NCBI GenBank assembly: GCA_024695545.1 | Contig: JAILHZ010000029.1 | Span: 1 to 13,698, forward strand | Length of the DNA: 13,698 nucleotides | Reading direction: 5' to 3' | DNA from: Clostridiales bacterium | GTDB lineage: Bacteria; Bacillota_A; Clostridia; Saccharofermentanales; Saccharofermentanaceae | Part shown: piece by piece, positions 6,919 to 13,698 of the stretch | How the letters are laid out: each line of letters begins with the position of its first letter | Numbering within the stretch: the stretch's first letter is position 1 | The notes under the pieces: model-generated | Database searches by the model: none | What the model saw: only the letters and a program-made list of their open reading frames with translations | Told to the model about the DNA's origin: nothing | Program-made: the position numbers and the translations under genes

Positions 6919-9291
6919 TTACTCTTCCTTCAGGATACGTACCGGTTCGAGCTTGCTGATCTTTCTGGAACTCAGGAAGCTGGTGAGCAGAGCGCAAACC
7001 ACAATGATCAGGAGAGTGACCAGGAACCAGACTGGATTGGTGGTGAGGTTGGTCTGCTTGATGCCGAAGGTGTTCAGGCCCAGGAGCAGGAACTTGTCAG
7101 CCAGTGTCATATGGAGCACAAATCCGAAGAGGATACCGATGACGATGATCGGGATATTCGAGAGCATGACTCTTCTGATCAGTTCGCCGGAAGTGTAGCC
7201 GAGTGCTTTGCTGACGCCAAGTTCGGATCTTTCTCTGATGATCTGCGATCTTGTCAGAAGGATCTCAGTGAGGACAACTACGAAGCAGGTCATGGCAACG
7301 AAGATTACGCAGATGGAGACCATGGAAGTGGTCAGGGTATCGATGGTCGAACCGATCAGGTCATCAATCATCAGGATGCTGTACTGCGGATATTTCTCGC
7401 TCCACTTATTCTTAAATGCTTTAATGTTCTCGTCGGTCGGGTTCTTGAGATAGACCAGTGCCGCGCCGTACTTGTAGTTGGGATCGATGCGTTTTGCGCC
7501 GTCTTCGGTGACCAGGGCCTTATTACCCATATTGTTGATCTTCTGGTCGATACCGCATACGGTAAAAGCAACTGTGCCGGATCCGTCACGTGTCTTGGCA
7601 TTTACGACATCACCGATCTTTGCGTCAAGTTTATCAGCTTCGATGAAGGTCAGTACGATCTCGTTTTCCGACTTCGGAAGATGTCCTTCCAGAAGGTATT
7701 CATATTCGAGATGATCCATGTCTCTATAAGTGTCGACACCGATCGAACGGGACTTGTCCAGATGGGTGATCTCGACACTTGTGATCGTCATCTGTGTTCC
7801 GACGCGCTCTACATCCGGATCCGCTTTCAGCTCTTCCAGGATCTCTTCGTTACCGTTGGAACCGATCTGAATGTCTGCCGCCTCGAATCCGACCAGCTTG
7901 AGCATGGAGGTCTGATCCATGGCGAAGTTCTGGAAGAGTGTGAAGCCCAGACATGTGGAGAAGGTCAGAAGGGCAACGATCAGAGCGATGAAGATGCTCT
8001 TCTTCGGACGTCCGAAGATGCTCTTTCCGGAAAGTGCCAGATCAAGCGGCATGGATGTCTTTTCCAGTGCGAAATGATTCTTCTTAAAGTTATGGTTGCT
8101 GACACCGGAACGGAGAGACTCCAGAACGGTAAGTTTCTTATAGCTTCTGGAAGCAAGGAGAGTGCCCAGGAAGACCATTACCGGGATGAGGATCAGTGTG
8201 GAGACCAGAGCAGGCATGCATACGCCGGAGAAGCCGGTCAGGCCCATCAGAGTGCCCTGCAGGGAGCTAAGCGGCGGGCTGATCAGGATGCCGACAATAA
8301 CAGCGGAGATCGTTGCTGCGACGCAGATCAGCATCTCTTCCATCACACAGGACCAGCGCAGTGCTTTTGCCGTATAACCGTTGGCCTGAAGAAGACCGAT
8401 ATTCTGGATGTTCATCTCGATGAAGTTCTTGATGGAGAAGTGCATGATGATGAGCGCAAGACCAACAAGGATTACGGTGAAGATCAGGATGATAGAGGAA
8501 GCGATACCGGAAACGGCAAAGGTACCAAGTTCCATAACACTCTTTGCGACTGTGTTCGGTGTGTTCTCGCCAAAAGCGCGCTTTACTGCTGTATCGTACT
8601 CGTCAATGTCTACGCCGTCTTCCACCAGACAGGAAACGAAAGAACCTGTCGCTTCCGGTTCGAGATGAGCAGAGATCGTCTCAAAAACATCCGGGCTGAC
8701 CAGGACCAGATAACCGGAAATGTTCATGGTCGTCGCGAAATAGAGGTTTTCCAGATATCCCTTGACGGTAAACTCAAACTCCATACCATTTCCCTTGAGG
8801 ACCATTTTGTCTCCGACTTTAATGTTGGACTTCAGGTGATATGGGACTACGATCTCGTTATCTGCGAGATTCTCGAATTCTTTCGGAAAAGCATTGAGAT
8901 AAGTAGGCTGCGCAGAGTTCTGGAGGAAGAACTCATACGAAGTTGCATCGTCCGCGGTCTTGCTGCCGTAGTAATAATCGCAGGCCCACTCGACGATGCC
9001 TGCCGACTCGGCCATCTTTGTTCCGGGAACATTGGCGATCACCTGACGGAAGGCTTCGGAGTCAGCCTTCGGATTACTGGACTTCTCACCCATGAAAGAG
9101 GATTCAAATACCAGAAGATCCGAGGTGTGATAGGTGTCCTCACACTGTTTCATTATATTCTCGCCGGAGAGCATCAGAGAGAGGCTCGAGAAGAGAAGTG
9201 TTGCGGCCAGGAAGATCAGTACGAACAGAATAGCGACCTCGCCCTTATGCTTCTTGAGATTCTTTTTTGCAATGAAAAATAATGAATACAT
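6919..9291 (-). CDS. ABC transporter permease with two FtsX domains
   Basis: This 790-residue membrane protein is the permease of a type VII (MacB/FtsX-like) ABC system; such systems export or mechanically transmit rather than import. Eight helices are seen, at about 17-40, 258-285, 313-338, 357-381, 430-453, 653-679, 708-730 and 752-775. The pattern 1+3 then 1+3 is an internal duplication. Each half has an outer domain (45-250 and 455-640) followed by an FtsX core. Matching coupling motifs are visible as IGLLQANGYT (298-307) and LGVSKALGYT (691-700). The start lies three bases after the ATPase stop, with GGGGTGG inside the ATPase end as ribosome binding site. This is not the BceB layout, which has ten helices and one large loop between helices 7 and 8. 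The substrate is unknown; lipids, peptides and envelope-active drugs are possible. Confidence 0.9.
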   Translation of the reverse strand: MYSLFFIAKKNLKKHKGEVAILFVLIFLAATLLFSSLSLMLSGENIMKQCEDTYHTSDLLVFESSFMGEKSSNPKADSEAFRQVIANVPGTKMAESAGIVEWACDYYYGSKTADDATSYEFFLQNSAQPTYLNAFPKEFENLADNEIVVPYHLKSNIKVGDKMVLKGNGMEFEFTVKGYLENLYFATTMNISGYLVLVSPDVFETISAHLEPEATGSFVSCLVEDGVDIDEYDTAVKRAFGENTPNTVAKSVMELGTFAVSGIASSIILIFTVILVGLALIIMHFSIKNFIEMNIQNIGLLQANGYTAKALRWSCVMEEMLICVAATISAVIVGILISPPLSSLQGTLMGLTGFSGVCMPALVSTLILIPVMVFLGTLLASRSYKKLTVLESLRSGVSNHNFKKNHFALEKTSMPLDLALSGKSIFGRPKKSIFIALIVALLTFSTCLGFTLFQNFAMDQTSMLKLVGFEAADIQIGSNGNEEILEELKADPDVERVGTQMTITSVEITHLDKSRSIGVDTYRDMDHLEYEYLLEGHLPKSENEIVLTFIEADKLDAKIGDVVNAKTRDGSGTVAFTVCGIDQKINNMGNKALVTEDGAKRIDPNYKYGAALVYLKNPTDENIKAFKNKWSEKYPQYSILMIDDLIGSTIDTLTTSMVSICVIFVAMTCFVVVLTEILLTRSQIIRERSELGVSKALGYTSGELIRRVMLSNIPIIVIGILFGFVLHMTLADKFLLLGLNTFGIKQTNLTTNPVWFLVTLLIIVVCALLTSFLSSRKISKLEPVRILKEE

Positions 9292-9294
9292 ATC

Positions 9295-10116
9295 TTACCA
9301 CCCCATATTCGAAAGAAATGCTCTGACCTTTGCGTGACGCTCTTTGTCCGGACCGTTATACGGAGAGAGTTCGATCTCATCGCAGATCACGCCGTCTCTT
9401 AAGTAGAGGATGCGGTTGCCGCGCTCGGCTGCAGCAATTGTATGTGTAACCATTACGATGCTCTGACCGCGTCCGTTCATCTCGGAAAGTACATCGAGAA
9501 CGGCGGTTGTGTTCTGAGAGTTCAGAGCGCCTGTCGGCTCATCCGCGAAAAGCACTTCCGGCTCGTTGATGACGGATCTTACCAGCGCGACACGCTGCTT
9601 CTCACCGCCGCTTAACTGGTTCGGGAACTTACCGTAACTGTTCTCGGAAAGACCGACCTGGGAAAGAAGTTTCTTTGCTTTCGCGGCGAGTTCTTTTCTG
9701 TTCTTATGCTTCAGAAGACCGCTGACCATGATGTTATCGAGAACGCTCATCGTGTCGTTCAGGTAGTTCTGCTGGAAAACGAATCCGCAGTGCTCTCTTC
9801 TGAAACGGGCCAGCTTGTCGTTATTGTATTTGGATATCTCTTCAGCGCCGTAGGTGACTGTTCCGAGGCTCGGACGGTCCATGCCGGACAGTGCGTAAAG
9901 AAGAGTGGATTTACCTGCACCGGAGTCACCCATGATAACGGTGAAGTCTCCCTTTCTGATTTCGATATTGAGATTTCTCAGAACGTGCTGCTGTACGCTC
10001 TCGTTTGAAAATGTTTTGCAGAGATCTTTTGCTTCCAGGATCACGTCCTTGGTATTGAGATATGTTACATTCTGCATCATCGATGCGGTTCCTCTTGCCA
10101 TCTCTTTCGTCTGCAT
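9295..10116 (-). CDS. ABC transporter ATP-binding protein (MacB/LolD type)
   Basis: This 273-residue cytoplasmic ATPase powers the permease encoded three bases downstream. All motifs are intact: Walker A GDSGAGKST at 63-71, Q-loop Gln115, signature LSGGEKQ at 168-174, Walker B VLFADEP at 188-194, D-loop around 196-200 and the H-loop His225. The LSGGEKQRVALVRS and ADEPTGALNS runs are typical of the MacB/LolD/BceA branch. About 25 residues precede the conserved domain, with Met also at 6, 13 and 14. I keep the first ATG because AAAGGAG (10125-10131) lies eight bases upstream. The gene diverges from the PHP/two-component operon, with 206 bases between. That space holds a -10 box at 10188-10193 and four regulator-like repeats, so expression is probably signal-dependent. 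Confidence 0.93.
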   Translation of the reverse strand: MQTKEMARGTASMMQNVTYLNTKDVILEAKDLCKTFSNESVQQHVLRNLNIEIRKGDFTVIMGDSGAGKSTLLYALSGMDRPSLGTVTYGAEEISKYNNDKLARFRREHCGFVFQQNYLNDTMSVLDNIMVSGLLKHKNRKELAAKAKKLLSQVGLSENSYGKFPNQLSGGEKQRVALVRSVINEPEVLFADEPTGALNSQNTTAVLDVLSEMNGRGQSIVMVTHTIAAAERGNRILYLRDGVICDEIELSPYNGPDKERHAKVRAFLSNMGW

Positions 10117-10187
10117 ATGTGTTTCTCCTTTAGTTTGTGTTTTTCATTCGCTTGGCGCGTCCGCCCCGCTTCGTTTTCGATCTTACA

Positions 10188-10216
10188 ATCATAGTGTAGA
10201 ACTTCCCCGAGAAGAA
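10188..10216 (-). promoter_or_regulatory. Promoter of the ABC exporter operon with weak -35
   Basis: The minus strand has TATGAT (10193-10188, five of six) and, 17 bases upstream, TTCTTC (10216-10211), which matches only the TT of the -35 consensus. The four 11-bp repeats begin four bases farther upstream. A good -10 with a poor -35 next to such repeats suggests dependence on an activator. The transcript would start near 10181 with a leader of about 65 bases. Confidence 0.5.
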
Positions 10217-10220
10217 TGTT

Positions 10221-10264
10221 TTACACAACCCTTATGCAATCCTTAACTAATTCTTACACGAAGA
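10221..10264. repeat. Four tandem 11-bp repeats, likely response regulator operator
   Basis: The plus strand reads TTACACAACCC, TTATGCAATCC, TTAACTAATTC and TTACACGAAGA without gaps. Each unit starts with TTA, and the first three share TTA-N3-AA-N2-C. Eleven bases is about one helical turn. OmpR-family regulators commonly bind as dimers to direct repeats at 10-11 bp spacing, and such a regulator is encoded in the divergent operon. The array lies just upstream of the weak -35 positions of both divergent promoters. That these are the binding sites of this regulator is inference. Confidence 0.65.
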
Positions 10265-10284
10265 AAATGCGCCTGGTTTCGTTG

Positions 10285-10290
10285 TATAAT
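10285..10290 (+). promoter_or_regulatory. -10 box of the PHP/two-component operon
   Basis: TATAAT is a perfect -10. At 17 bases upstream the sequence is AGAAAA, which is no -35 box and touches the last of the four 11-bp repeats. The transcript would start near 10297. A perfect -10 without a -35 fits activator control from the shared repeats. Confidence 0.6.
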
Positions 10291-10322
10291 ATAAAAGTAG
10301 TTTTGAACATGGGGATGAAGGA

Positions 10323-11213
10323 ATGAAAAAAATCGACCTGCATATGCATACGACTGTATCGGACGGCACGGACCGTCCTGAGGAGATCTTGGAAAAGGCT
10401 CGGGAAGCAGGACTTTACGTGTTTTCTGTTTCCGATCACGATGCGATCAAGTGCAGCACCATCATCCCTGGCCTTCTGAAAAACGGTGATCCGGAATTCA
10501 TAACGGGCGTCGAGTTCTCCTGTAAAGACGAAGAAGGAAAATACCATATCCTGGGATACGGATACGATCCGGAGTCGGAATCGATCCGGAAGGTCGTTGA
10601 GACCGGCCATAACTATCGTATGGACACTGTCAGAAGAAGATTGAAGTTCCTTGCCGAAGAATGGAATATCCGGTTCCCGGAGGAAGAGGTCAGGAATCTT
10701 ATGTCGCTGGATAATCCGGGGAAGCCTCATATCGAAAACCTAATGGTGAAGTGCGGTTTTGTCTCTTCCAGAAAGCAGGCTTTTGAAGAATATATCAATA
10801 AGATCCCGAACGCGGAAAAATATGTGCACCCGAAGGATGCGATCCAGGGGATCTTAGGCGCCGGCGGAATCCCGGTGCTGGCGCATCCTTTCTTCGGGAG
10901 CGGCAGCTCGCGTATACCGGTCGATAACCTAAGGAAAAGAGTTGAGCGTCTTTCGGGATGCGGACTGCTGGGCATCGAAGCGTTTTATTCGGACTTTGAT
11001 GATGCCATGATCCGGGAAGCGCTAAAGATCGCACAGGATCTCCGGCTGTATGTTACAGCGGGCAGCGACTACCATGGCGGAAATAAGAAGATCCCGCTCG
11101 GAGAAACAGGGATGGAAAGATTCTTTTCCGGAAAAGAGATACGTGATGATCTTCCGGAAGTTTCTGGACTTAGAAGATTTCTTTCGGATGTCCGGAAGAT
11201 CCGGGCATCCTGA
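10323..11213 (+). CDS. PHP-domain metal-dependent phosphoesterase
   Basis: This 296-residue cytoplasmic protein belongs to the PHP phosphoesterase group that includes YciV/RNase AM (also called TrpH-like), whose members hydrolyse 3',5'-nucleoside bisphosphates or trim RNA 5' ends. The metal-binding motifs are complete: DLHMHT with His7 and His9, SDG with Asp14, SDHD at 37-40, Glu64, His75, GKPHI with His136, AHPF with His188, and GSDYHGG with Asp249 and His251. The length is usual for the group. The start has no clear AGGAGG; GGGG at 10311-10314 lies eight bases upstream. A five-codon ORF (10309-10326) ends in an ATGA overlap with this start. The stop lies 23 bases before the response regulator, so it appears to be the first gene of that operon. 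The true substrate is unknown. Confidence 0.88.
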   Translation: MKKIDLHMHTTVSDGTDRPEEILEKAREAGLYVFSVSDHDAIKCSTIIPGLLKNGDPEFITGVEFSCKDEEGKYHILGYGYDPESESIRKVVETGHNYRMDTVRRRLKFLAEEWNIRFPEEEVRNLMSLDNPGKPHIENLMVKCGFVSSRKQAFEEYINKIPNAEKYVHPKDAIQGILGAGGIPVLAHPFFGSGSSRIPVDNLRKRVERLSGCGLLGIEAFYSDFDDAMIREALKIAQDLRLYVTAGSDYHGGNKKIPLGETGMERFFSGKEIRDDLPEVSGLRRFLSDVRKIRAS

Positions 11214-11220
11214 AGGATAA

Positions 11221-11226
11221 AAGGAG
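11221..11226 (+). promoter_or_regulatory. Ribosome binding site of the response regulator
   Basis: AAGGAG lies ten bases before the ATG at 11237, within the 23-base gap after the PHP gene. No promoter or terminator fits in this gap, so PHP and regulator should be co-transcribed. Confidence 0.7.
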
Positions 11227-11236
11227 AAGAAGAGAG

Positions 11237-11929
11237 ATGAATTATAATTGTCTGATCATCGACGATGAGGTGGAGCTTTCGAATATGACGAAGGAGTACT
11301 TCGAGATGTTCGAGGTTTCCTGTGCAGTCGCAACGGATGCGGAATCGTGCCTTTCTTTTCTGAAAGATAATACGGCAGATATCTTCCTTCTGGATATCAA
11401 CCTCGGAAATGAGAGCGGATTTACGCTCTGTAAAACTCTTCGTGAAAAATACGATACACCGATACTGTTCATCAGTGCGCGCCAGAGTGATGACGATGTG
11501 CTGGTGGCTCTGAATATCGGCGGCGATGATTATATAAAGAAGCCATATACATTAAGTGTGCTGCTGGCGAAGGTAAAGGTCCAGCTCAAGCGCCTGGAGA
11601 CTATGAGATCCCTGATCGGAAAAGAAGCGGCGCCGGAGGAAAGTGCTTTTGCCATCGATGAAGCGACGATGAGTGCGATCATCGAAGGAAGAAGCATCCC
11701 GCTCAAGGCGAAGGAGTTCCAGCTTCTTTCCTGCCTTTATGAGAATAAGAATACGATCGTGACGAAGGAGAAACTCTTCTCGGATGTATGGGGAGATTCT
11801 TTCTATACGGACGGCACGCTCAATGTGCATGTCAGAAGACTCCGTGAGAAGATCGAAGAAGACCCGAATTCACCGAAGTGGATCAAGACGATCTGGGGCA
11901 CGGGTTATATGCTGGAGATCCCGTCATGA
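11237..11929 (+). CDS. OmpR/PhoB-family response regulator
   Basis: This 230-residue protein is a DNA-binding transcription regulator controlled by phosphorylation from the kinase encoded next to it. The receiver domain fills about 1-120, with the acidic pair Asp9-Asp10, phospho-acceptor Asp53 (LLDINLG), switch Ser80 and Lys102 before Pro103. The winged-helix domain fills about 133-229. It contains the recognition-helix region LNVHVRRLREKIEEDP (195-210) and the final hairpin IKTIWGTGYMLE (216-227), both typical of the family. Its stop overlaps the kinase start in ATGA, so translation is coupled. The most likely targets are the four 11-bp repeats at 10221-10264, which face both its own operon and the ABC exporter operon. 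No residue essential for phosphorylation is missing. Confidence 0.95.
   Translation: MNYNCLIIDDEVELSNMTKEYFEMFEVSCAVATDAESCLSFLKDNTADIFLLDINLGNESGFTLCKTLREKYDTPILFISARQSDDDVLVALNIGGDDYIKKPYTLSVLLAKVKVQLKRLETMRSLIGKEAAPEESAFAIDEATMSAIIEGRSIPLKAKEFQLLSCLYENKNTIVTKEKLFSDVWGDSFYTDGTLNVHVRRLREKIEEDPNSPKWIKTIWGTGYMLEIPS
11914..11917 (+). promoter_or_regulatory. Ribosome binding site that fixes the kinase start
   Basis: GGAG lies eight bases before the ATG at 11926. An earlier in-frame ATG at 11878 would add 16 residues copied from inside the regulator gene and has no ribosome binding site. Confidence 0.75.
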
Positions 11930-13191
11930 AGATGCGTGTGATCACAATCGGATATATCCTTCTGGTGCTTCTTGTCGGATTCTTCTTCTGGAACCGCATC
12001 GGCAGCAGTACCGAGTTCCCGATCGATATGCTCGAACTGAATACGAATGCCGATAAGATCGCGTCATCACTTCAGAATAAGGAGGATCTTTCGGATACTG
12101 CGAAGATCCGGTCTCTTGAAGCAGAATACAACTGCGATATCGCACTTCTTACCGATGATAACTATGAGTCCGTAAATAACAACTGGATCCGTACCGGATG
12201 GTCTGTCTTTGATCTTCGGAAAGACGGCGTGATCGTCGGCAAGGTCGCATTTGAAGCGCGTGCGGAAGAGTATCAGGCGATCGTGAGAAAACAGCAGATC
12301 CAGCTTCTGGCTTCCTGCGGCGCAGTTCTTCTTACAGGACTTCTTCTGATCCTGTTCGTATGGTATTTCTATATCCGGCCGTTTAATAAGCTTCGGACTT
12401 TCGCATCGCAGGTAAGTAAGGGAAATCTCGATATGCCGCTTCAGATGACGAAGCACAATTACTTCGGTGCTTTTACCGAGTCATTCGACCAGATGAGAGA
12501 AGAGCTGAAGCAGTCGGCGGAGCGCGAGATGAAAGCGAACCGCAGTAAACAGGAACTTGTGGCGGAATTGTCGCACGATATCAAGACGCCGGTTGCGACG
12601 ATCCAGGCAACCTGTGAAGTTATGGAGATGAAGTATAAGGAGCCGGATATTGCCGAGAAGATCTCGGTCATCAAATCGAAGGCTTCGTCTGTCGAACACC
12701 TGATCGACAACATGTTCCGTGCGACTCTCGAAGAACTTGAAGAATTGAAGGTCGAGCCGAAAGAAGAGACGTCACTGATCCTTGCCGGCATGATCTCGGA
12801 TCTTCGTTTCTACGGCGAGGTTGTGCAGAACAGTGAAGTGCCGGAGTGTCTGATCTCTGTCGATAAGCTCCGCCTCGAACAGGTCATCGATAATATTGCG
12901 GGTAACTCCTTTAAGTATGCAGGAACTCCGCTGGAAGTGGACTTCACATCGACAGAGCATCACATTCACATGACCCTTTCGGACAGAGGTCCCGGCGTCC
13001 CGGAGGAAGAAATGGCGATGCTGACGGCAAAGTTCTATAGAGGCTCTGTTGCGTCGGAATCCGGAAAAGACGGATCCGGCCTCGGACTTTACCTTGCTTC
13101 GAACTTCATGGAGCGCATGGGCGGCGGCCTTGAACTCAGAAACCGTGATGGCGGCGGATTCGTCGCGGAGATCGTCATAAAGAAAGTATGA
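11926..13191 (+). CDS. Sensor histidine kinase
   Basis: This 421-residue membrane kinase is the partner of the response regulator. Helix 1 (about 4-22) and helix 2 (about 126-148) enclose an outer domain of roughly 100 residues, which is the likely sensor. A HAMP domain follows (about 149-202). The dimerization domain has SHDIKTP with the phospho-acceptor His217. The ATP-binding domain has the N box ending at Asn327 (NIAGNSFKYA), DRGPGVP at 353-359 and GSGLGL at 383-388. All kinase motifs are intact. The start at 11926 overlaps the regulator stop (ATGA) and has GGAG upstream. A full outer sensor domain distinguishes it from BceS-type kinases, which have almost none and sense through the transporter. 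The signal is unknown. Confidence 0.94.
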   Translation: MKMRVITIGYILLVLLVGFFFWNRIGSSTEFPIDMLELNTNADKIASSLQNKEDLSDTAKIRSLEAEYNCDIALLTDDNYESVNNNWIRTGWSVFDLRKDGVIVGKVAFEARAEEYQAIVRKQQIQLLASCGAVLLTGLLLILFVWYFYIRPFNKLRTFASQVSKGNLDMPLQMTKHNYFGAFTESFDQMREELKQSAEREMKANRSKQELVAELSHDIKTPVATIQATCEVMEMKYKEPDIAEKISVIKSKASSVEHLIDNMFRATLEELEELKVEPKEETSLILAGMISDLRFYGEVVQNSEVPECLISVDKLRLEQVIDNIAGNSFKYAGTPLEVDFTSTEHHIHMTLSDRGPGVPEEEMAMLTAKFYRGSVASESGKDGSGLGLYLASNFMERMGGGLELRNRDGGGFVAEIVIKKV

Positions 13192-13192
13192 A

Positions 13193-13237
13193 AGGAAGCC
13201 GGAAGGCAAGGCAGAAGTGCTTTTCCGCCGGCTTTCT
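13193..13237 (+). terminator. Hairpin after the kinase gene, possible terminator
   Basis: AGGAAGCCGG at 13193-13202 pairs with CCGGCTTTCT at 13228-13237 (ten pairs, one G-U). Inside it, AAGGCA (13203-13208) pairs with TGCTTT (13218-13223). The hairpin starts right after the kinase stop codon. No U-run follows, so termination may be weak, and some read-through toward the next ABC gene is possible. Confidence 0.4.
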
Positions 13238-13246
13238 GATTACAAC

Positions 13247-13260
13247 ATGACTAAAGTCAT
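13247..13260. repeat. Operator-like dyad ATGACT-N2-AGTCAT
   Basis: ATGACTAAAGTCAT is a perfect six-base inverted repeat with a two-base centre. It lies 150 bases upstream of the second ABC ATPase gene, in a region with no coding sequence. It resembles a dimeric repressor site. Confidence 0.35.
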
Positions 13261-13301
13261 ATCCGAAATCGTGTCTTTTTTCACTTATCCCGTTGAAGCA
13301 G

Positions 13302-13323
13302 CACTGGTATGCTGATACCAGTG
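13302..13323 (+). repeat. Perfect nine-bp hairpin upstream of the second ABC gene
   Basis: CACTGGTAT (13302-13310) pairs perfectly with ATACCAGTG (13315-13323) around a GCTG loop. No U-run follows. The palindrome GGACGCGTCC (13332-13341) lies just behind it, so 13300-13350 is rich in dyads. It may be an operator or a structured mRNA leader. Confidence 0.4.
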
Positions 13324-13399
13324 GAAGGCGGGGACGCGTCCGGAATCCTCCGCGCATGCACCCTCCTCCCGGCTTTCCGCGATAAACACATTTTGCAAC

Positions 13400-13403
13400 G
13401 GAG
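13400..13403 (+). promoter_or_regulatory. Ribosome binding site of the second ABC ATPase
   Basis: GGAG lies eight bases before the ATG at 13412. I found no convincing promoter in 13192-13399. Confidence 0.65.
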
Positions 13404-13411
13404 TGATACGG

Positions 13412-13698
13412 ATGGAAACGATTCTGAAACTTACAGACCTGACGAAGAAGTACGGAAACAAAGTCGTTGTCGATAATCTCAATATCGAGATCCAGAAAGG
13501 TGAGATCTTCGGTCTTCTGGGACCGAACGGCGCCGGCAAATCGACGACCATGCACATGATCTGCAACATCGTCCGCCCGACGATCGGTACTGTGGAATTC
13601 ATGGGAAAAGACTTTAGAAAGAATAAAAAGGAACTCAGTAAACACCTCGGATATATCCCGCAGGATCTGGCGATCCACGGCAGACTGAAGGCCTGGGA
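13412..13698 (+). CDS. ABC transporter ATP-binding protein, start only
   Basis: Only the first 95 codons are inside the window; the rest runs past the right edge. They begin METILKLTDLTKKYG. They contain Walker A GPNGAGKST at 37-45 and a Q-loop near Gln84 (LGYIPQD), so this is the N-terminal half of a nucleotide-binding domain. The spacing, the GLLGPNGAGKSTT run and the phrase NIVRPTIGTVEFMGKD are typical of ABC-2 type exporters (drug, lipid or bacteriocin-immunity type) rather than of the MacB-type ATPase at 9295-10116. It follows the kinase gene by 220 bases with a hairpin between. It may be a second transporter linked to the same two-component system, but its permease is not visible. Confidence 0.9.
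   Translation, partial: METILKLTDLTKKYGNKVVVDNLNIEIQKGEIFGLLGPNGAGKSTTMHMICNIVRPTIGTVEFMGKDFRKNKKELSKHLGYIPQDLAIHGRLKAW

Noticed and set aside
7111..9282. A 723-codon open frame on the plus strand, antisense to the permease gene
   Set aside because: It mirrors the permease codons almost exactly. Its translation is rich in Asp, Glu, Gln, Arg and His with no domain pattern, there is no ribosome binding site, and the minus-strand permease is a clear family member. It is a shadow caused by codon bias.
6919..10116. A Bce-type bacitracin/antimicrobial peptide resistance module
   Set aside because: The permease has eight helices in two similar halves, not ten with one large loop. The kinase has a full outer sensor domain, not the short BceS type. 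A general envelope-stress role stays possible.
11878..11925. Upstream ATG giving the kinase 16 extra residues
   Set aside because: There is no Shine-Dalgarno, it lies well inside the regulator gene, and the ATGA overlap at 11926 with GGAG upstream is the normal arrangement.

Overview
The window looks like chromosomal DNA from a Gram-positive bacterium of the Firmicutes, probably the class Clostridia. Two things support this. The order rplU-prp-rpmA-obgE is the Firmicutes ribosomal arrangement. The L27 protein also carries the Firmicutes-type N-terminal extension, which is removed by the protease Prp, encoded next to it. Ribosome binding sites are strong and close to AGGAGG. I cannot name a genus. 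No rRNA, tRNA, CRISPR array, insertion sequence or phage gene is visible.

Layout. (1) 6-2381, plus strand: ribosomal protein L21, Prp, ribosomal protein L27, then the GTPase Obg. A strong intrinsic terminator lies between L27 and the Obg ribosome binding site. (2) 2489-4237, plus strand: a seven-helix membrane protein ending in an HD-GYP domain (cyclic-di-GMP phosphodiesterase type), with its own extended -10 promoter. (3) 4238-4548: a 311-base gap holding an unreported 28-codon ORF with a near-perfect Shine-Dalgarno site and an intrinsic terminator behind it. (4) 4549-6060, minus strand: a membrane glycosyltransferase of the GT39/PMT type that starts with TTG. (5) 6219-6698, minus strand: a small lipoprotein with a nearly consensus sigma-A promoter. 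(6) 6919-10116, minus strand: a two-gene ABC exporter operon (ATPase, then an 8-helix double-FtsX permease). (7) 10323-13191, plus strand and divergent from (6): a PHP-domain phosphoesterase, an OmpR-type response regulator and a sensor histidine kinase, apparently one operon. (8) 13412 to the window end: the start of a second ABC ATPase, cut by the edge.

The most interesting part is the divergent unit 6919-13191. The 206-base space between the ABC operon and the PHP/two-component operon contains four consecutive 11-bp direct repeats starting with TTA (10221-10264). Each side has a good -10 box and a poor -35 box. This is the layout expected for a bidirectional operator bound by an OmpR-family regulator. 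I infer that the kinase senses an envelope signal and that the regulator activates the exporter and its own operon from this shared site. The exporter may remove or respond to an envelope-active compound, or work in envelope maintenance. The PHP phosphoesterase as first gene of the regulatory operon is unusual and its part in the circuit is unknown. All functional statements about this unit are inference from domain families and layout.
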